Shown here: positions 12,090 to 24,203 of the stretch, in pieces | Layout: each line of letters begins with the position of its first letter | Position numbering within the stretch: position 1 is the stretch's first letter | From: Artocarpus heterophyllus | Lineage: Eukaryota; Streptophyta; Magnoliopsida; Rosales; Moraceae | Assembly: GCA_025403435.1 (NCBI GenBank) | Contig: CM046350.1 | Span: forward strand, 12,451,353-12,515,352 | Direction: 5' to 3' | Length of the DNA stretch: 64,000 nucleotides | Program-made: the position numbers and the translations under genes | The notes under the pieces: model-generated | What the model saw: the letters and a program-made list of their open reading frames with translations, nothing else | Told to the model about the DNA's origin: nothing | The model's database searches: none

Positions 12090-15000
12090 TGTTAGACATG
12101 TATGCCCTAAGGAGTAAAATGTATTATCTTTTTGGAGACATTTTATCAATAGAGAATTTATTTATTATTCATAACTAAACGTTGTCCTCTTTACTTTCAT
12201 ATTTGTTGGATGTATATTAAGTAAACAAAAATCTGAGACTGTTGATCTAAACCTTTAAGAATTAGACATATGATAGACAGATTATGCGGAAGACATGATT
12301 CTTAAAGTGACGGTCTAAATCATAAGATTCACAATCAAGGGAATAAAGTTGGGCACTTTATTGATGCAAAGATTGTTATGCTGTCTATATCCCTAATAAG
12401 AGTTGGTTTGTCTTGACCATTGGAGTTGGACTTTGCGAATAGAAACATTGGTATTTATTAGATCGGGACACAAAGGAGGTGTTTGGTATGCAGTAATCAA
12501 TAGGAATCATATTCCTGGGAAATGATTATACGGAATATGATTCTCAAGAACCAAGATTATCACGTTTGGTTGCACATATGAATCTTCTATTAGATTTTTA
12601 GGAATAATACATTACTGTGTTTGGTTGTACATAGAAATCTTGTATAATTGACAAAATAATTTATAGTATTAACATTAAATATATCAATATAATATATTAG
12701 TACTAATATTAAATAATAATAATATAAATATAAATAATAAAATAATATTATATATAATTTAACATTAATATTACTATGAATATTAATATTATTATTATCA
12801 TTATTATTAAATAATTATTATTTTATATTAATATAATACTTTCTTTATATTATATAAAAATATTAATTTGTAATAATCATAGAATTACTATTGAACAATA
12901 TATTAATATTAAACTGTTGTATATAATATATAATATATTTATATGAATATAAATAATAATAAAAATATAATTCTTAATAATATATTAGTATTTATATTAA
13001 TATTAACATTAAATAAAAATATTTTTATTAAACATATTTAGTTATATTTTATATTTATAATTATTATAATAGCATTTATATAATTTAATATTGATATTAC
13101 TATGAATATTAATATTATACTATGCATATTGATTGATGTTATATTATTATGTTTTTATTATTAATGTTATTATTATTCTTATTATTAAATTATAATGTTA
13201 TATTGATATAATATTTATATCTATATCATATATTAATATTAATTTATAATAATAGTATGAAATTATTTTATTTTATTATTATAGTATTTATATATATTAT
13301 ATTCTAATATTAATTAATAATAATATCATATTATATTTAGATATTGTATATGTAATATATTATATATTTTATTATTATTGTTAATGTTATTATTATCTTT
13401 ATTATCAAATTATTATTTTATTTGATATAATTTTTATATTTATATTGTATAGAAATATTAATTTATATTATTATTATTATTTAATAATATTATTATTATT
13501 ATCATCATCATGGGAAAAAAGGTAAGATTTTCATAGTTTTGAGATTCCTAGGAACATGAATATCACCTTGTTGGGTAAGATTCAGATTACCTCAAAATGA
13601 GGTAATCTGAATCCCATGGGAATGAGTTTCTCGGGAATCTAAAACTCATATTACTGCATACTAAACATAGGAATCTGTAAGATTTTTATTCTTACCTCAG
13701 GATTACTGCATACCAAACGCCCCCAAAGTGTAATTGATTTGGATTAATAATTCTGTCTGAGCAAATCAATTCATTTTAGATAATTATATGTGTTATATCT
13801 TAATCCTGAAATGAATAGTAGGTCAGTTGTCTTGACTTATGTCTTTTGATGTACCAAAGGATGACATCCATATTTCATGATGGCATACATACCAGTACGC
13901 TGGAGACATGACTCTTGATAGCATAGATATACTATTCATAGATACAGAATCCATAACTCATCTTTAGGAGTCGATAATATCCTCTTATATGCATTATCCT
14001 ATAATTGGAAGATTGGAGCGCTTAACCATTTAGATAAATAGTGTAACTGAATGGTATACTATCTTTAGATAGTAAGTTTTTTGATGGTAAAATAATATAA
14101 CGTAAGAGAGAAAGAATCGAGAATGTAAGACAAAATTTATCCTTAAGCCGATTATGGATATCCTATGGGTATACTATATATCATGATATGTCATGGATAC
14201 TTAACTTATTTGGAGCTTCATAATTTTATGTAATTCAAGAGCGCAGCTCTAAGCTTTTAGTAGAGTAGCGTTAGAGTTGATAATTATAAAATATATATAT
14301 TGGACATTTATTTTATAATTATTGGGAGCTTAAACTATATAAGTCCATCAGGTCCCCTTTGTTAGCTCATAATAAATCTTATAATGATACAACGTGCTTT
14401 TCTAATAAATTGGTGACTTATGTTAAATTATTAGATTGGCTGAAATTTGATAGGATCAGATAATTTATATTTGTTTATCGGTTGAATTAATTTTGTAAAT
14501 TAATTTAAGATAAACTTGTTTAATTAGTCAGAATATTTATTTTCCTAAAGATTATCTAGATATGATTGCTTTAATCAAATAACTCATCTGTTGGGTTATT
14601 TGAATTAAAACTGAGGCATTATCTATAGAATCTCATGTGGAAAATAAAAGATTCTCAGGGATCATATTATCACAAGTTTGACAGATTGATTAGTTAGTTA
14701 GGTCTGTCGATGGAGTAAGTTCGACAGGCCGATTTGTCAGTTCGGCCTACCGACGAACGATAATCTGATTATGTGTTTTTACGCGATTTTATCAAATATT
14801 GATCCATATTCAAATTTTTGAGGCCTTATCTGATAATAACCAACCATGGGACGACCTCTATAAATAGGGAGTAATTTTTCTAAATCATTTAGATCAGTTG
14901 AGAAATTAAGAGTGAGTACTCTAATGTGAGATCTTTGAAAACTCCCGAAGAGCTATTGTTCACAAATCGCAAACCTTAGTTTTAAGTTTTCTTAATTGGT

Positions 15001-15250
15001 TGGAAGGAGAGTCACCAGGGAAGAGCTATATGAGGTGTACACACATCGATCGTGGATAGAGAATAGTAAAGAAGGCCAGTTGATTGAGGCTTTTCTGGAA
15101 CGTTCTTCTCTTCATAGATTGCAGGAGCTCTTTGGAATACAAGGTTAGTAAGATCTAGTTAATTTATGCGTATAGCATATCAAACTTATATTTTTAAAAA
15201 TGCTCTGATCGAAAATGTTAAAATTTTCACTGCGTACTATTTTTCCAACA
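12090..15250 (+). repeat. 5' LTR of degenerate copia (with nested insert)
   Basis: Matches the 3' LTR except for a 1248-bp insert at 12476-13723. A TATA box (TATAAATAGGG, about 14869) lies about 380 bp before the LTR end, so U3-R-U5 order fits the plus strand. Removing the insert and its duplication leaves about 1.9 kb. Confidence 0.9.
12476..13723. mobile_element. nested terminal-inverted-repeat element (MITE-like)
   Basis: The left end reads GAGGTGTTTGGTATGCAGTAAT and the right end read on the minus strand reads GGGGCGTTTGGTATGCAGTAAT, two mismatches in 22. It is flanked by CAAAG (12471-12475 and 13724-13728), and the 3' LTR shows the empty site, so the boundaries are well supported. The middle 850 bp is almost pure A/T with (TTA)n runs, while about 140-200 bp at each end is more complex and includes a short palindrome (ATTACCTCAAAATGAGGTAAT-like, about 13587-13607). 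There is no transposase. The 5-bp duplication does not fit the usual hAT (8), PIF-Harbinger (3) or Mutator (9) lengths. Confidence 0.75.
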
Positions 15251-15252
15251 AT

Positions 15253-15270
15253 TGGTATCAGAGCCAGGTT
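15253..15270 (+). other. primer-binding site of degenerate copia
   Basis: TGGTATCAGAGCCAGG follows the 5' LTR after two bases and is the usual plant copia site complementary to the 3' end of initiator tRNA-Met. Confidence 0.85.
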
Positions 15271-17040
15271 TTTACATAAATTTACAAGTTTGTGATTATG
15301 TTATATATATAAATTATGTAATATTGATCTCTCCTATACTTGAATTTAAATTTTAGAGAGTAGGCACTCTAGGGTTTTTATATATTTATATGTTGTCATG
15401 AGATTATGCGGTGAATGTTTATTAATTAATTATGATTGATTAAATTATTATTTATTTATTTATTTATTTATTAATTCATGCCGGTTATGGTTCCTTAGAA
15501 GTTTGAATGTGTATCTAGGTTTTTCATGTAATTAGATAGCGATCTATTATCACTTTCTAGGAATTATTATTTAATTTTAAATTTATAAGAATTTTTTAAT
15601 TAAATTATCATTTGGAGTAGAGACAGATCTAAAAGATGGAGATGATAGCACTTCCAAAGGTTTTTCTTGAGTCTCTAAATTTTTATGTTTTTGAATCATT
15701 GAAAGTGACATTGAAAAACTACATAGAAACTGTGTTTTTTAGACAATATGATTTTTGTTCAGTCAGCAAGCCAAACTTTCAGGTTCGGTAGGCCAATGGT
15801 CGTAGACTGGTAGGCTAAACCTCTAGTTTGGCAGGCCATCCGTAGGGCAAAATTCTAACGGCTTTGGTGGTAGGCCGAACTTTCAAATTTGGTAGAGTGA
15901 TCTGTCATGACTGGTAGGCCAATTACACAAATTGGTAGGCCGACAAAACGCTGTAGATTTTCAAAAAAGGTGCGTTTTTCAGTGTAAATATGATTTTAGT
16001 TTTGAGACAATTCTAAGAAACATGAAATTTTGATATGATCGAAAATGTAAAGTATTTGATCCATGCGGGACTGAAGACTTGAAGATGGATAATACATGAA
16101 GAAGGATACAATTTGAAGATTCAAGAATAAAGAATCAGTAATATGTTTTGATTGATCTCTTGTAATCTTTAATTTCTTTACTCTAGGGTGGAACCATAAT
16201 ATTGCGGCTATTTATTATTATTTTGTTTGTGGCTTTGTATGATTGCTTTGCTAGTCTGCATTATAATATGATTTGCTATGTATGTTGATAACATATCATA
16301 TAGAATAAAGGATGCCGCTCATTAAAAATTGTTCATGCATATTTTTAAAATAAAACCTTGATTTTAAAAGATTGAATAAGAGAAGGTTTTCGAAAAGAGA
16401 ACCTACGGCCTCCATCGTTGGTCCATAGGTAGCATAGGTGGTTTCGACCCCTACGAAGGGACTTCATTATGTACTAGGTTGGATCTCTGAAAGGATAAGA
16501 TATTTTAGTATGATTTATCAGTGCACACCCCTAGGTGGTGATAATAAATCATGGATAAAATATTGAAACGATGGTTATACATTTATGTTAATTTTATTAT
16601 TAACCTCCCCTAGGAGCTCTGTTAATAAAATTAGTGGTCAAGAAAAATGATTATTAATATATGTTGGATCAGATATGTCTTGGATGACATATATTTATCA
16701 GGAAGAGATCCGTGTTCCTAATTGAATTTGGCAAGTCTCCCTTGGGCGGCTTGTTGAATTCTAAGTTGGGAATTATTGTTGTAAGGTTGTGATTTTTTCA
16801 AGGTTTTGACACATAAACACAATTGCTTGTTTACTTGATTGTGTTATCTTACTAAATTGTTAGGGTATATTTGCTTGTGTTTGGTATATGATTCTTTATT
16901 ATAGATACAAAATGTTAAAAAATGCTTTATCTTTGATACTCGATAAAAACTAATTAATCGGTGCGAATTATAATGATTGGTAACGGAACCTGAATATCAT
17001 CATATCCTTTGAAAAACTAAAATTTGTGCTAACAATACCA
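15271..17040 (+). other. untranslated leader and decayed gag start of degenerate copia
   Basis: Lies between the primer-binding site and recognisable gag. AT-rich, with no intact frame. It carries several diverged copies of a motif like TTGGTAGGCCGA (15770-15960), which also occurs in the LTR around 14720. Confidence 0.6.
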
Positions 17041-20000
17041 TGTCCTCCTGAGCCTACGAGATATTCCACTAATGAGCAATTCCAAGCATATGATCGCTAG
17101 AAAAATTCTAATAATCAAGCCTGCTGTTATGTTATGGCAAACATGAATAACGTGCTATAGGCTCTACATGAAGATTATAAGACTACAAAGCAAATGTTGG
17201 ATAATCTTGAAGACATGTTTGGAGGCCAAGCCCTAACAAAATAGCAAAGGGCACTTCGAAAATAGCAAAAGGGACTCTTGTAAAAGAGCATATGATGTTG
17301 GTCATGGGTTATCCAATGGAGCTAACATAGATGCTGAAACACAGATGACTATGGTCTTTGAGACTCTCTCTAAGGAGTTTCCCCATTTAGAGCTTCATAT
17401 AATATAAGCAATAGACAGGATATGACCTTGACTGAGCTAATGAAGCAGTTACAGGAGTTCAAAAAACTAATCAGGGAAACTCCTGCTGATGGTGAGGCCA
17501 ACTTGGTAGCTGCCTCTGGTTCCAATCCTAACTCTAGGAACGGAAACAAGCAACGGGCTAAGAACGGAAAGTCTTCTATTCCTATGAATGGCAAGAACAA
17601 GAAGAAGAAAAAGAAGAACCCAAAGAAGCTCAAGTATTTTTCTTGTGGGAAGGTCGAGCACATCAAGAAGAATTGCAAGGACTTCTTTACCCGAGGAGGT
17701 AGGTGTGATCTTCTGGTTATTGAAACTTGTTTGGTTGAGAAATCTAGTGACACTCAGGTCATAGATTCCAAAGCAACTAATCATGTTTGTGTTTCTCTAC
17801 AGGGGTTCAAAAAAATGAAAAGACTGCTACATGAAGATTTCATGCTTCGGATGGGCGATGGATCCTTAGTGTTGGCTGAAGTAGTGAGAAATGCACATCT
17901 TTATTTGGATAATTATAGGAGTTTAGTTTTACGAGATTATTTTTATGTTCTTAAACTTAAAAGGAATTTGATATCTATAGCTTGTTTATTTAAAGACTCT
18001 TATGTAGTTTCTTTTAATAATATAGTGGTGATTTGTAAAAATAAATCTTTAATCTGTGATGGATAGATGCAAAACAATCCATATTTTATCAAACCTAAGA
18101 TGAACTTACTGCTTAACACTGAGGTTAATGATAATAACTCTAAAAGACTTAAAACTTTACAGTCTAATAAGACCTATGTTTGGCATTTGCAACTATGTCA
18201 TATTAACTTGAATAGGATTCAAAGGTAAGGTGGAATCTATACCACAATGTGAATCTTAGTTGGAGAGTAAAATGACCAAAAGACCATTTGGGTCTAAAGG
18301 TAATAGGGCTGAAGGTGTTTTAGAACTTGTGCATAGTGATGTTTACGGACTTATGAACATCCAGGCACAAGGGTGGTATGAGTATTTCATCACTTTTATT
18401 GATGATTACTCAAGGTATGGGTATGTGTACCTAATGCACCGCAAAAGTGAAACTTATGACAAGTTCAAGGAGTTTCGGGCTGAAGTGGAAAAGCAATTGG
18501 ATAAACCTGTAAAGCACTTCAATCCGATCAAGATGGTGAATACCTTTCTAATGAGTTCTTAGAAGATTATTAGAGAATGGGATTCTATCCCATTTGATTG
18601 CACCGAAAACTCCACAGTAGAATGATGTAGCTGAGGGAAGGAATAGGACTTTGTTGGACATGGTTAGATCCATGATGAGTTATTCATCATTGCCTTTATC
18701 CTTTTGAGGATATGCACTATAAATCACATGTTATCTTTTGAACAATGTGCTTCAAAATCGGTTCCTAAAACTCCTCATGAGTTATGGATGGGGAAAAGGA
18801 CATCCTTAAACCATATTCGCATATGGGGATGTCTAGGTCATGTCCTGCTTAAGGAAGCAAATAAGTTGGAAGCACGCTTGGAAGTTTATGTGATTCTAGG
18901 ACATCCAAAACGGACTAAAGGGGGTAATATCTATAACCCAAAGAAAAATAAATTCATGGTTTCAACTAATGCAACATTCCTTGAGGAAAGTTATAAGGAC
19001 GATTTTAAGCTTTGAAGTAAAGCGGTACTCGAGGAGTTGACTAGTGATTCAATCACTCTAGGGTTCCGAATGAAACCATTCCAATCAGTGTAGAAAAACT
19101 GACCGACCATCTACCTAAGGGGCTTTGACATAGTGGGAGGATTGTTCATCAATCCGAGAGGTATATGTTCAATGCTGAGGCATTTTTGGCTGAATCGGTC
19201 GAACATGACAAGGATCCTTATATTTATGAAGAGGCTATGGAGGATGTTGATTTAAAACTCTGGACAGAAGCTATAAACACTGAGATTAAGTCTATGGAGA
19301 CTAATCGAGTCTGGGAACTTATAGATCTTCCTAAAGGGGTAAAACCTATAGGGTGTAAGTGGATCTATAAGAGAAAGATATGAGCATATGGAAAGTCGAA
19401 AGCTGTAAGGCTAGACTAGTAGCTAACGGATACACGCAAAAGGAAGGAATCAATTACTAGGAAACCTTTTCACCTGTAGCTATGCTTAAGTCCATCCACA
19501 TTCTCTTGTTCATAGCTGCCACTCTCAACTACAAGATTTGACAGATGGATGTCAAGACAGCTTTTCTAAATGGCTATCTTGATGAGTCCATTTTATGGTA
19601 CAGCCAGACGGGTTCAAGGCTAAGGGTCAAGAGGGTAAGGTTTATAAGCTACTAAAGTCAATTTATGGACTTGCATAAGCTTCCCATTCTTAAAACGTAA
19701 GATTTGATTAGGTGGTCAAAACTTATGAGTTCAAACAAAATATGGACGAACCATATGTTTATAAACACATTAAGGATGAGAAGGTGGTTTTTCTACTACT
19801 CTATGTAGATGATATTCTGCTAATTGGCAGTGACATTGGGGTGTTGTCATCAGTTAAATTATAGTTGACTAAGCAGTTTGACATGAAAGACTTGGGTGGA
19901 GCTAATTATGTTCTTGGTATCCAGAACTTTCGGAATAGGAAGAACAAAATGATAGCTTTGTCCTAAGAAAGTTACATGATAAAATTCTCAAGAGGTTTGC

Positions 20001-20790
20001 AATACAGGAATCCAAGAAAGGTGGGCAACTATCTAGGTCTAGAATTACTCTTTCTAAGAAAGACTCGCCTTAGTCTGATGAAGAAAAAGAATACATGAAG
20101 AAGGTGCCTTATACTTCGGTAGTAGGTAGTCTCATGTATGCTATGCTATGCTTTTGTACATGATTGGATATTAGTTATGCAGTCAGGATAGTAAGTCGAT
20201 TTCAGTCAGATCCAAGACTGAACCACTGGGTTGCGGTCAAGATATTTTTAAGTACCTTAAAAGGACTTGAGGATATATGCTTGTACATTCGCGGGGGGGG
20301 GGCGCGGGGGAGATTTAACACCTTTAAGATATACTGATTCAGATTTTCAATCCTGTTCGGATTAAAAAAGATTGACTTTTGGTTTTGTATTTACTTTGGG
20401 CAGCGGTGCCATTATTTGCAGAAGTATCAAGCAAGATTGCACTTTAGATTCAACGATGGAGGCCGAGTATATGGCAGCTAATGATGCTTCAAAAGAAGCC
20501 GTGTGGCTCCACAAGTTCTTTGGAGATCTCAAGGTAATTCTTGGTATAGATAAAGCGGTATTGTTGTATTGTGATAACACTATAGCAATAGCTAATGCTA
20601 AGGAACCAAGATTTTACAGAGAAGAGTAAGCATATTCATCAGAAGTATCACGTGATAAAGGACTCCATTAAGGGCAGGCATGTTGCTGTATGTAATATCA
20701 CATCTGAGGATAATTTAGTTGATACACTAACTACGAAAGTTTTCGAGAGGCATGCAGAAGCTATGAGGATACAGGATATGTCATAATTAC
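17041..20790 (+). pseudogene. copia gag-pol pseudogene
   Basis: Recognisable pieces occur in the order expected for Ty1/copia: gag C-terminus with a zinc knuckle at about 17638-17676 (the first cysteine of the CCHC set is replaced by tyrosine), protease at about 17766 (the catalytic D-S-G triplet reads D-S-K), integrase core (18320-18560, then 18704-19015), reverse transcriptase (19165-19383, then the YVDD box at about 19803-19815) and RNase H (20372-20786, with the AEYMA motif). Frames change and stop codons interrupt repeatedly, for example after 18066, 18562, 19015 and 19383. A run of Gs at about 20292-20312 disrupts the end of the reverse transcriptase region. It cannot make a working polyprotein. 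The family is clear from motif order (integrase before reverse transcriptase). Confidence 0.9.
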
Positions 20791-20796
20791 TCCCTT

Positions 20797-20812
20797 AGTG
20801 TAAGTGAGAGAT
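20797..20812 (+). other. polypurine tract of degenerate copia
   Basis: The stretch around GTAAGTGAGAGAT directly precedes the 3' LTR start, in the position used for plus-strand priming. Confidence 0.6.
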
Positions 20813-22961
20813 TGTTAGACATGTATTCCCTAAGGAGTAAAATGTATTATCTTTTTGGAGACATTTTATGAATAAAGAATTTATTTATTATTCATATACC
20901 AAATGTTATCCTCTTTACTTTTATATTTGTTGGATGTATATTAAGCAAACAAAATTCTAAGACTGTAGGTCTGAACCTTTAAAATCACTCATATGATGGA
21001 CATATAATACGGAAGACATGATTCTTAAGGTGACGATCTAAATCATAAGATTAGCAATCGAGGGAATAAAGTTGGGTGCTTTATTCACGCAAAGAAACAT
21101 TGGTGCATTGTCATAGGTGACGATGTATTGGATTAGGACATAAAGTGTAATTGATTTGGATTAATAATTCTATCTAGGCAAATTAATTCACTTTAAATAA
21201 TTAGATGTGTTGTATCTTAATCCTGAAATAAATAGTGGGCCCGTTGTCTTTACTTATGTCTTTTGATGTACCAAAGGGTAACATCCATATTTCATAATAG
21301 TATATATATCGGTACATTGGAGACATGACTCTTGATAGCGTTGGCCTATTATTCATAGATACGAAATCCATAGCTCTTCTTTAGGAGTTGATAATATCCT
21401 CTTATATGCGTTATCCTATAATTTGAAGACTAGAGCGCTTAACCATTTAGATACATAGGTGTAACCGAATGGTATACTGTCTTTAGATGGTAAGTTTTTC
21501 GATGGTGAGATAATGAAACGTAAGAGAGAAATAATCGAGAAGGTAAGATAAAATTTATCTTTAAGCCGATTATGGATATCTTATTGGGATATGACACATC
21601 ATGATATGTCATGGATACTTAGCTTATTTGGCGCTTCATAATTTTATAAGCTTTTAGTGGAGTAGCGTTAGAGTTGATAATTATAAAATATGTATCTATG
21701 ATATTTATTTTATAATTATCAGGAGTTTGAACTATATAAGTCCATCAGGTCCTTTTTGCTAGCTCATAATAAATCTTGTAACAATACGGCATGTTTTTCC
21801 AATAAATTGGTAACTTATGTTAAATTATATTAGATTAGTTGAAATTTGATAGGATCAGATAATTCATGTATATTTATCGGTTAAATTAATTTTGTAAATT
21901 AATTCAAGATGAACTTTTTGAATTATCTGGAATATTTATTTTCCTGCAGATTATCTAGATATGATTGTTTTAATCAGATAACTTCTCTATTGGGTTATTT
22001 GAATTAAAACTGAGGGTTTATCTAAAGAATCTCGGGTGGGAAATAAAAAATTCTCAAGGATTATATTATCGCAAGTTTGGTAAGCCGATCTGTCAGTTTG
22101 GTCTGCCGACCAATAAATTGGTAACTTATGTTAAATTATTAGATTGGTTGAAATTTGATAGGATCAGATAATTCATGTTTATTTATCGGTTGAATTATAG
22201 GATTAGATAATTCATGTCTATTTATCGATTGAATTAATTTTATAAATTAATTCAAGATATACTTGTTGAATTATCTGGAATATTTATTTTCCTACAGATT
22301 ATCTAGATATGGTTGTTTTAATTAGATAACTTCTCTATTGGGTTATTTGAATTAAAACTAAGACTTTATCTAAAGAATCTCAGGTGAAAAATAAAAGACT
22401 CTCAAGGATTATATTATCGCAAGTTTGGCAAGCCGATCTGTCAGTTCGACCTGCCGACTAAGCAACAATCTGATCATGTAGTTTTACACGATTTTATCAA
22501 ATCTTGATCTAGTTTCAAATTTTCGAGGCCTTATTTGATAATAACCAACCATGGGATGACCTCTATAAATAGGGAGTAAGTTTTCTAAATTATTTAGATT
22601 AGTTGAGAAATTAAGAGTGAGGACTCTAGTGTGAGAACTCTAAAAACTCCCAGAGAGCTATTGTTTACAAATCACAAACCTTAGTTTTAGGTTTTCTCTA
22701 TTGGTTGGAAGGAGAGTCATCGAAGAAGAGCTGTACAAGGTGTGCCCACACACACAACGATAGTGGATAGAGAATAGCAAAAAAGACCAATTGGTTGAGG
22801 CTCTTCTAGAACATTCTTCTCTTCACAGATTGTAAGAGTTCTTCGAAATATAAGGTTAGTAAGATTTGGTTAATTTATGCATATAGTGTGTCAAACTTAT
22901 GTTTTGAAAAATACTCTAATCAAAAATTTTAAAATTTCTGTTGCATAATGTTTTTCTAACA
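20813..22961 (+). repeat. 3' LTR of degenerate copia, with internal duplication
   Basis: Matches the 5' LTR but lacks the nested insert. A block of about 310 bp starting at AATAAATTGGTAACTTATG (about 21801) is repeated in tandem from about 22112 to 22459; the second copy also has a 35-bp inner repeat near 22170-22230. The LTR ends with TTTTTCTAACA. Confidence 0.88.
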
Positions 22962-22966
22962 CAACT

Positions 22967-23570
22967 TTGGTCTCGAAAACCGACCCCAATCCTGGTTTCA
23001 AATCCTGATCCTGACCCCAACATCAGATCTTGAAACTCGACCTCAACCTAGCCTTGGATCCGAGCCTAAGCTCGATCTCGAAACCCGAGCTTGACTAGGT
23101 CTCAAATCCTGACCCAAACCTGGTTTTGGATTCTGACTTTAAACCTGGTCCTAAAACCAGACCCTAGATCTCAAAACCTGACCTCGATCTCGGTCTCATA
23201 TTCTGACCTTGATCTTGGATCCTGATGCTAGTCTTAGATTTCGACCCCGACCTAGGTCCTAGATCTTGACCCAAACACCATTCCTAGATCTTAGCCCCGA
23301 TCCCGAGACCTGAACCGAACTCCGATCTCATAACCTGACTCTAACCCTAGTCTTGGATCCCATCCCGACCCTGGTCCTAGAACTAGACATCAGTCCTGGT
23401 CTTGGAACCCGACCCAGTCTTGGTTCCAAAACTTAACCCTAACCTTGACCCGACCTTTGTCCCAGGCCCTGACCCTAAATCCTGAAACTCGTCTTCAATC
23501 CTGACCCTAGACCTTAACCATAGCCCTAGTTCTAGAACTGGGATATTAGAATTCGACCCTAATCTTGATA
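22967..23570 (-). repeat. C-rich minisatellite, second part of right foldback arm
   Basis: Continues the C-rich units interrupted at 12089 (CCTGACCC, CCGACCTTGG, and similar). Units are diverged and irregular. Confidence 0.75.
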
Positions 23571-23990
23571 GGAGGTGTCCAATTGGCTGTCCTAATCCTA
23601 GTGGCGAGTTTGGTTCGCTAGTCCAATCTTGATAATAGGTTGATCTACTGACCCAACCCTAATGGCATGTCTGACTCGTTAGCTCGACCCTAATGGCAAG
23701 TCTGGTTTGCCAGTCCAACCCTAGCAGTGTGTTCAACTAGCAATCCTGACCTTGACAATGTGCATGGCTCGCTGGGCAGATCCTGATTATTATTCCAATC
23801 TGCTAGCTTGATCATATGTACGAGAATGGTCCGACTTTGATAGTGAGTCTACTCTGTCGGTTGGACCCCATCAGCTCGTCTGGCCTAACCCCAATGGTGT
23901 GTCCCGGTTGCTGTTTCGACCCCCATGGGGAGTTTGTCTATTGGCCGACCCCGACGGCTATCTTGGCTTGTCAGACCGTCATAAATAGCT
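23571..23990. repeat. second degenerate repeat within the foldback element
   Basis: A different set of units, around TAATGGCAAGTCTGGTTTGCCAGTCCAACCC, recurs with much divergence at spacings of about 45 bp. It has no counterpart in the left arm, so the arms of the element are unequal. Confidence 0.5.
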
Positions 23991-24203
23991 GACAACCTTA
24001 GTAAATCTTTGGTTGACGACAATCTAAGATTTTTGTATATAAAAGTTTAGAAACAATAAATTTTTGTTTCCATAATTTAAAGAAATTTGATAATTTTAAA
24101 AAATAAAAACAAAAACGATGTTACCAAATGTGTTTTAAAAAAAATATCACTTTTTTGTTTAAAAAATAAAACATTGTTTAAAAAAATGATACCAAACGGA
24201 CCC

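Larger units (their letters stand above)
12090..22961 (+). mobile_element. degenerate Ty1/copia retrotransposon, full structure
   Basis: Two direct repeats (12090-15250 and 20813-22961) begin TGTTAGACATGTAT and end TTTTTC(C/T)AACA. A tRNA-Met primer-binding site follows the first and a purine-rich tract precedes the second. The flanks are CAACC (12085-12089) and CAACT (22962-22966), a 5-bp duplication with one change. The internal gag-pol is a heavily broken pseudogene. It sits inside a C-rich minisatellite. A truncated copy of the same LTR lies at 30668-31722 in the other orientation, so the family has been active more than once here. Confidence 0.9.
11106..24203. mobile_element. foldback-type DNA element split by a nested copia element
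   Basis: The ends are AT-rich inverted repeats: left about 11106-11210 (GTTTGATAC, long T and A runs, GTTTGACAAC) and right about 24070-24203, where the minus strand reads GTTTGGTATC, similar T and A runs, and TTTGGTAACAT. Inside, plus-strand 11215-11905 is a G-rich degenerate minisatellite built on GGTTAGGGTCAGGGTC-like units; at about 11905 it flips to the C-rich complement, which continues to 12089 and, after the copia insertion, from 22967 to about 23570. Without the insertion the element would be about 2.2 kb. I see no transposase. Closest known architecture is plant foldback elements of Mutator or hAT type. The target duplication is not clear. Confidence 0.55.

Noticed and set aside
12600..13500. 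AT-rich tract as a centromere or matrix-attachment satellite
   Set aside because: It is the core of a bounded TIR element with an identifiable empty site.
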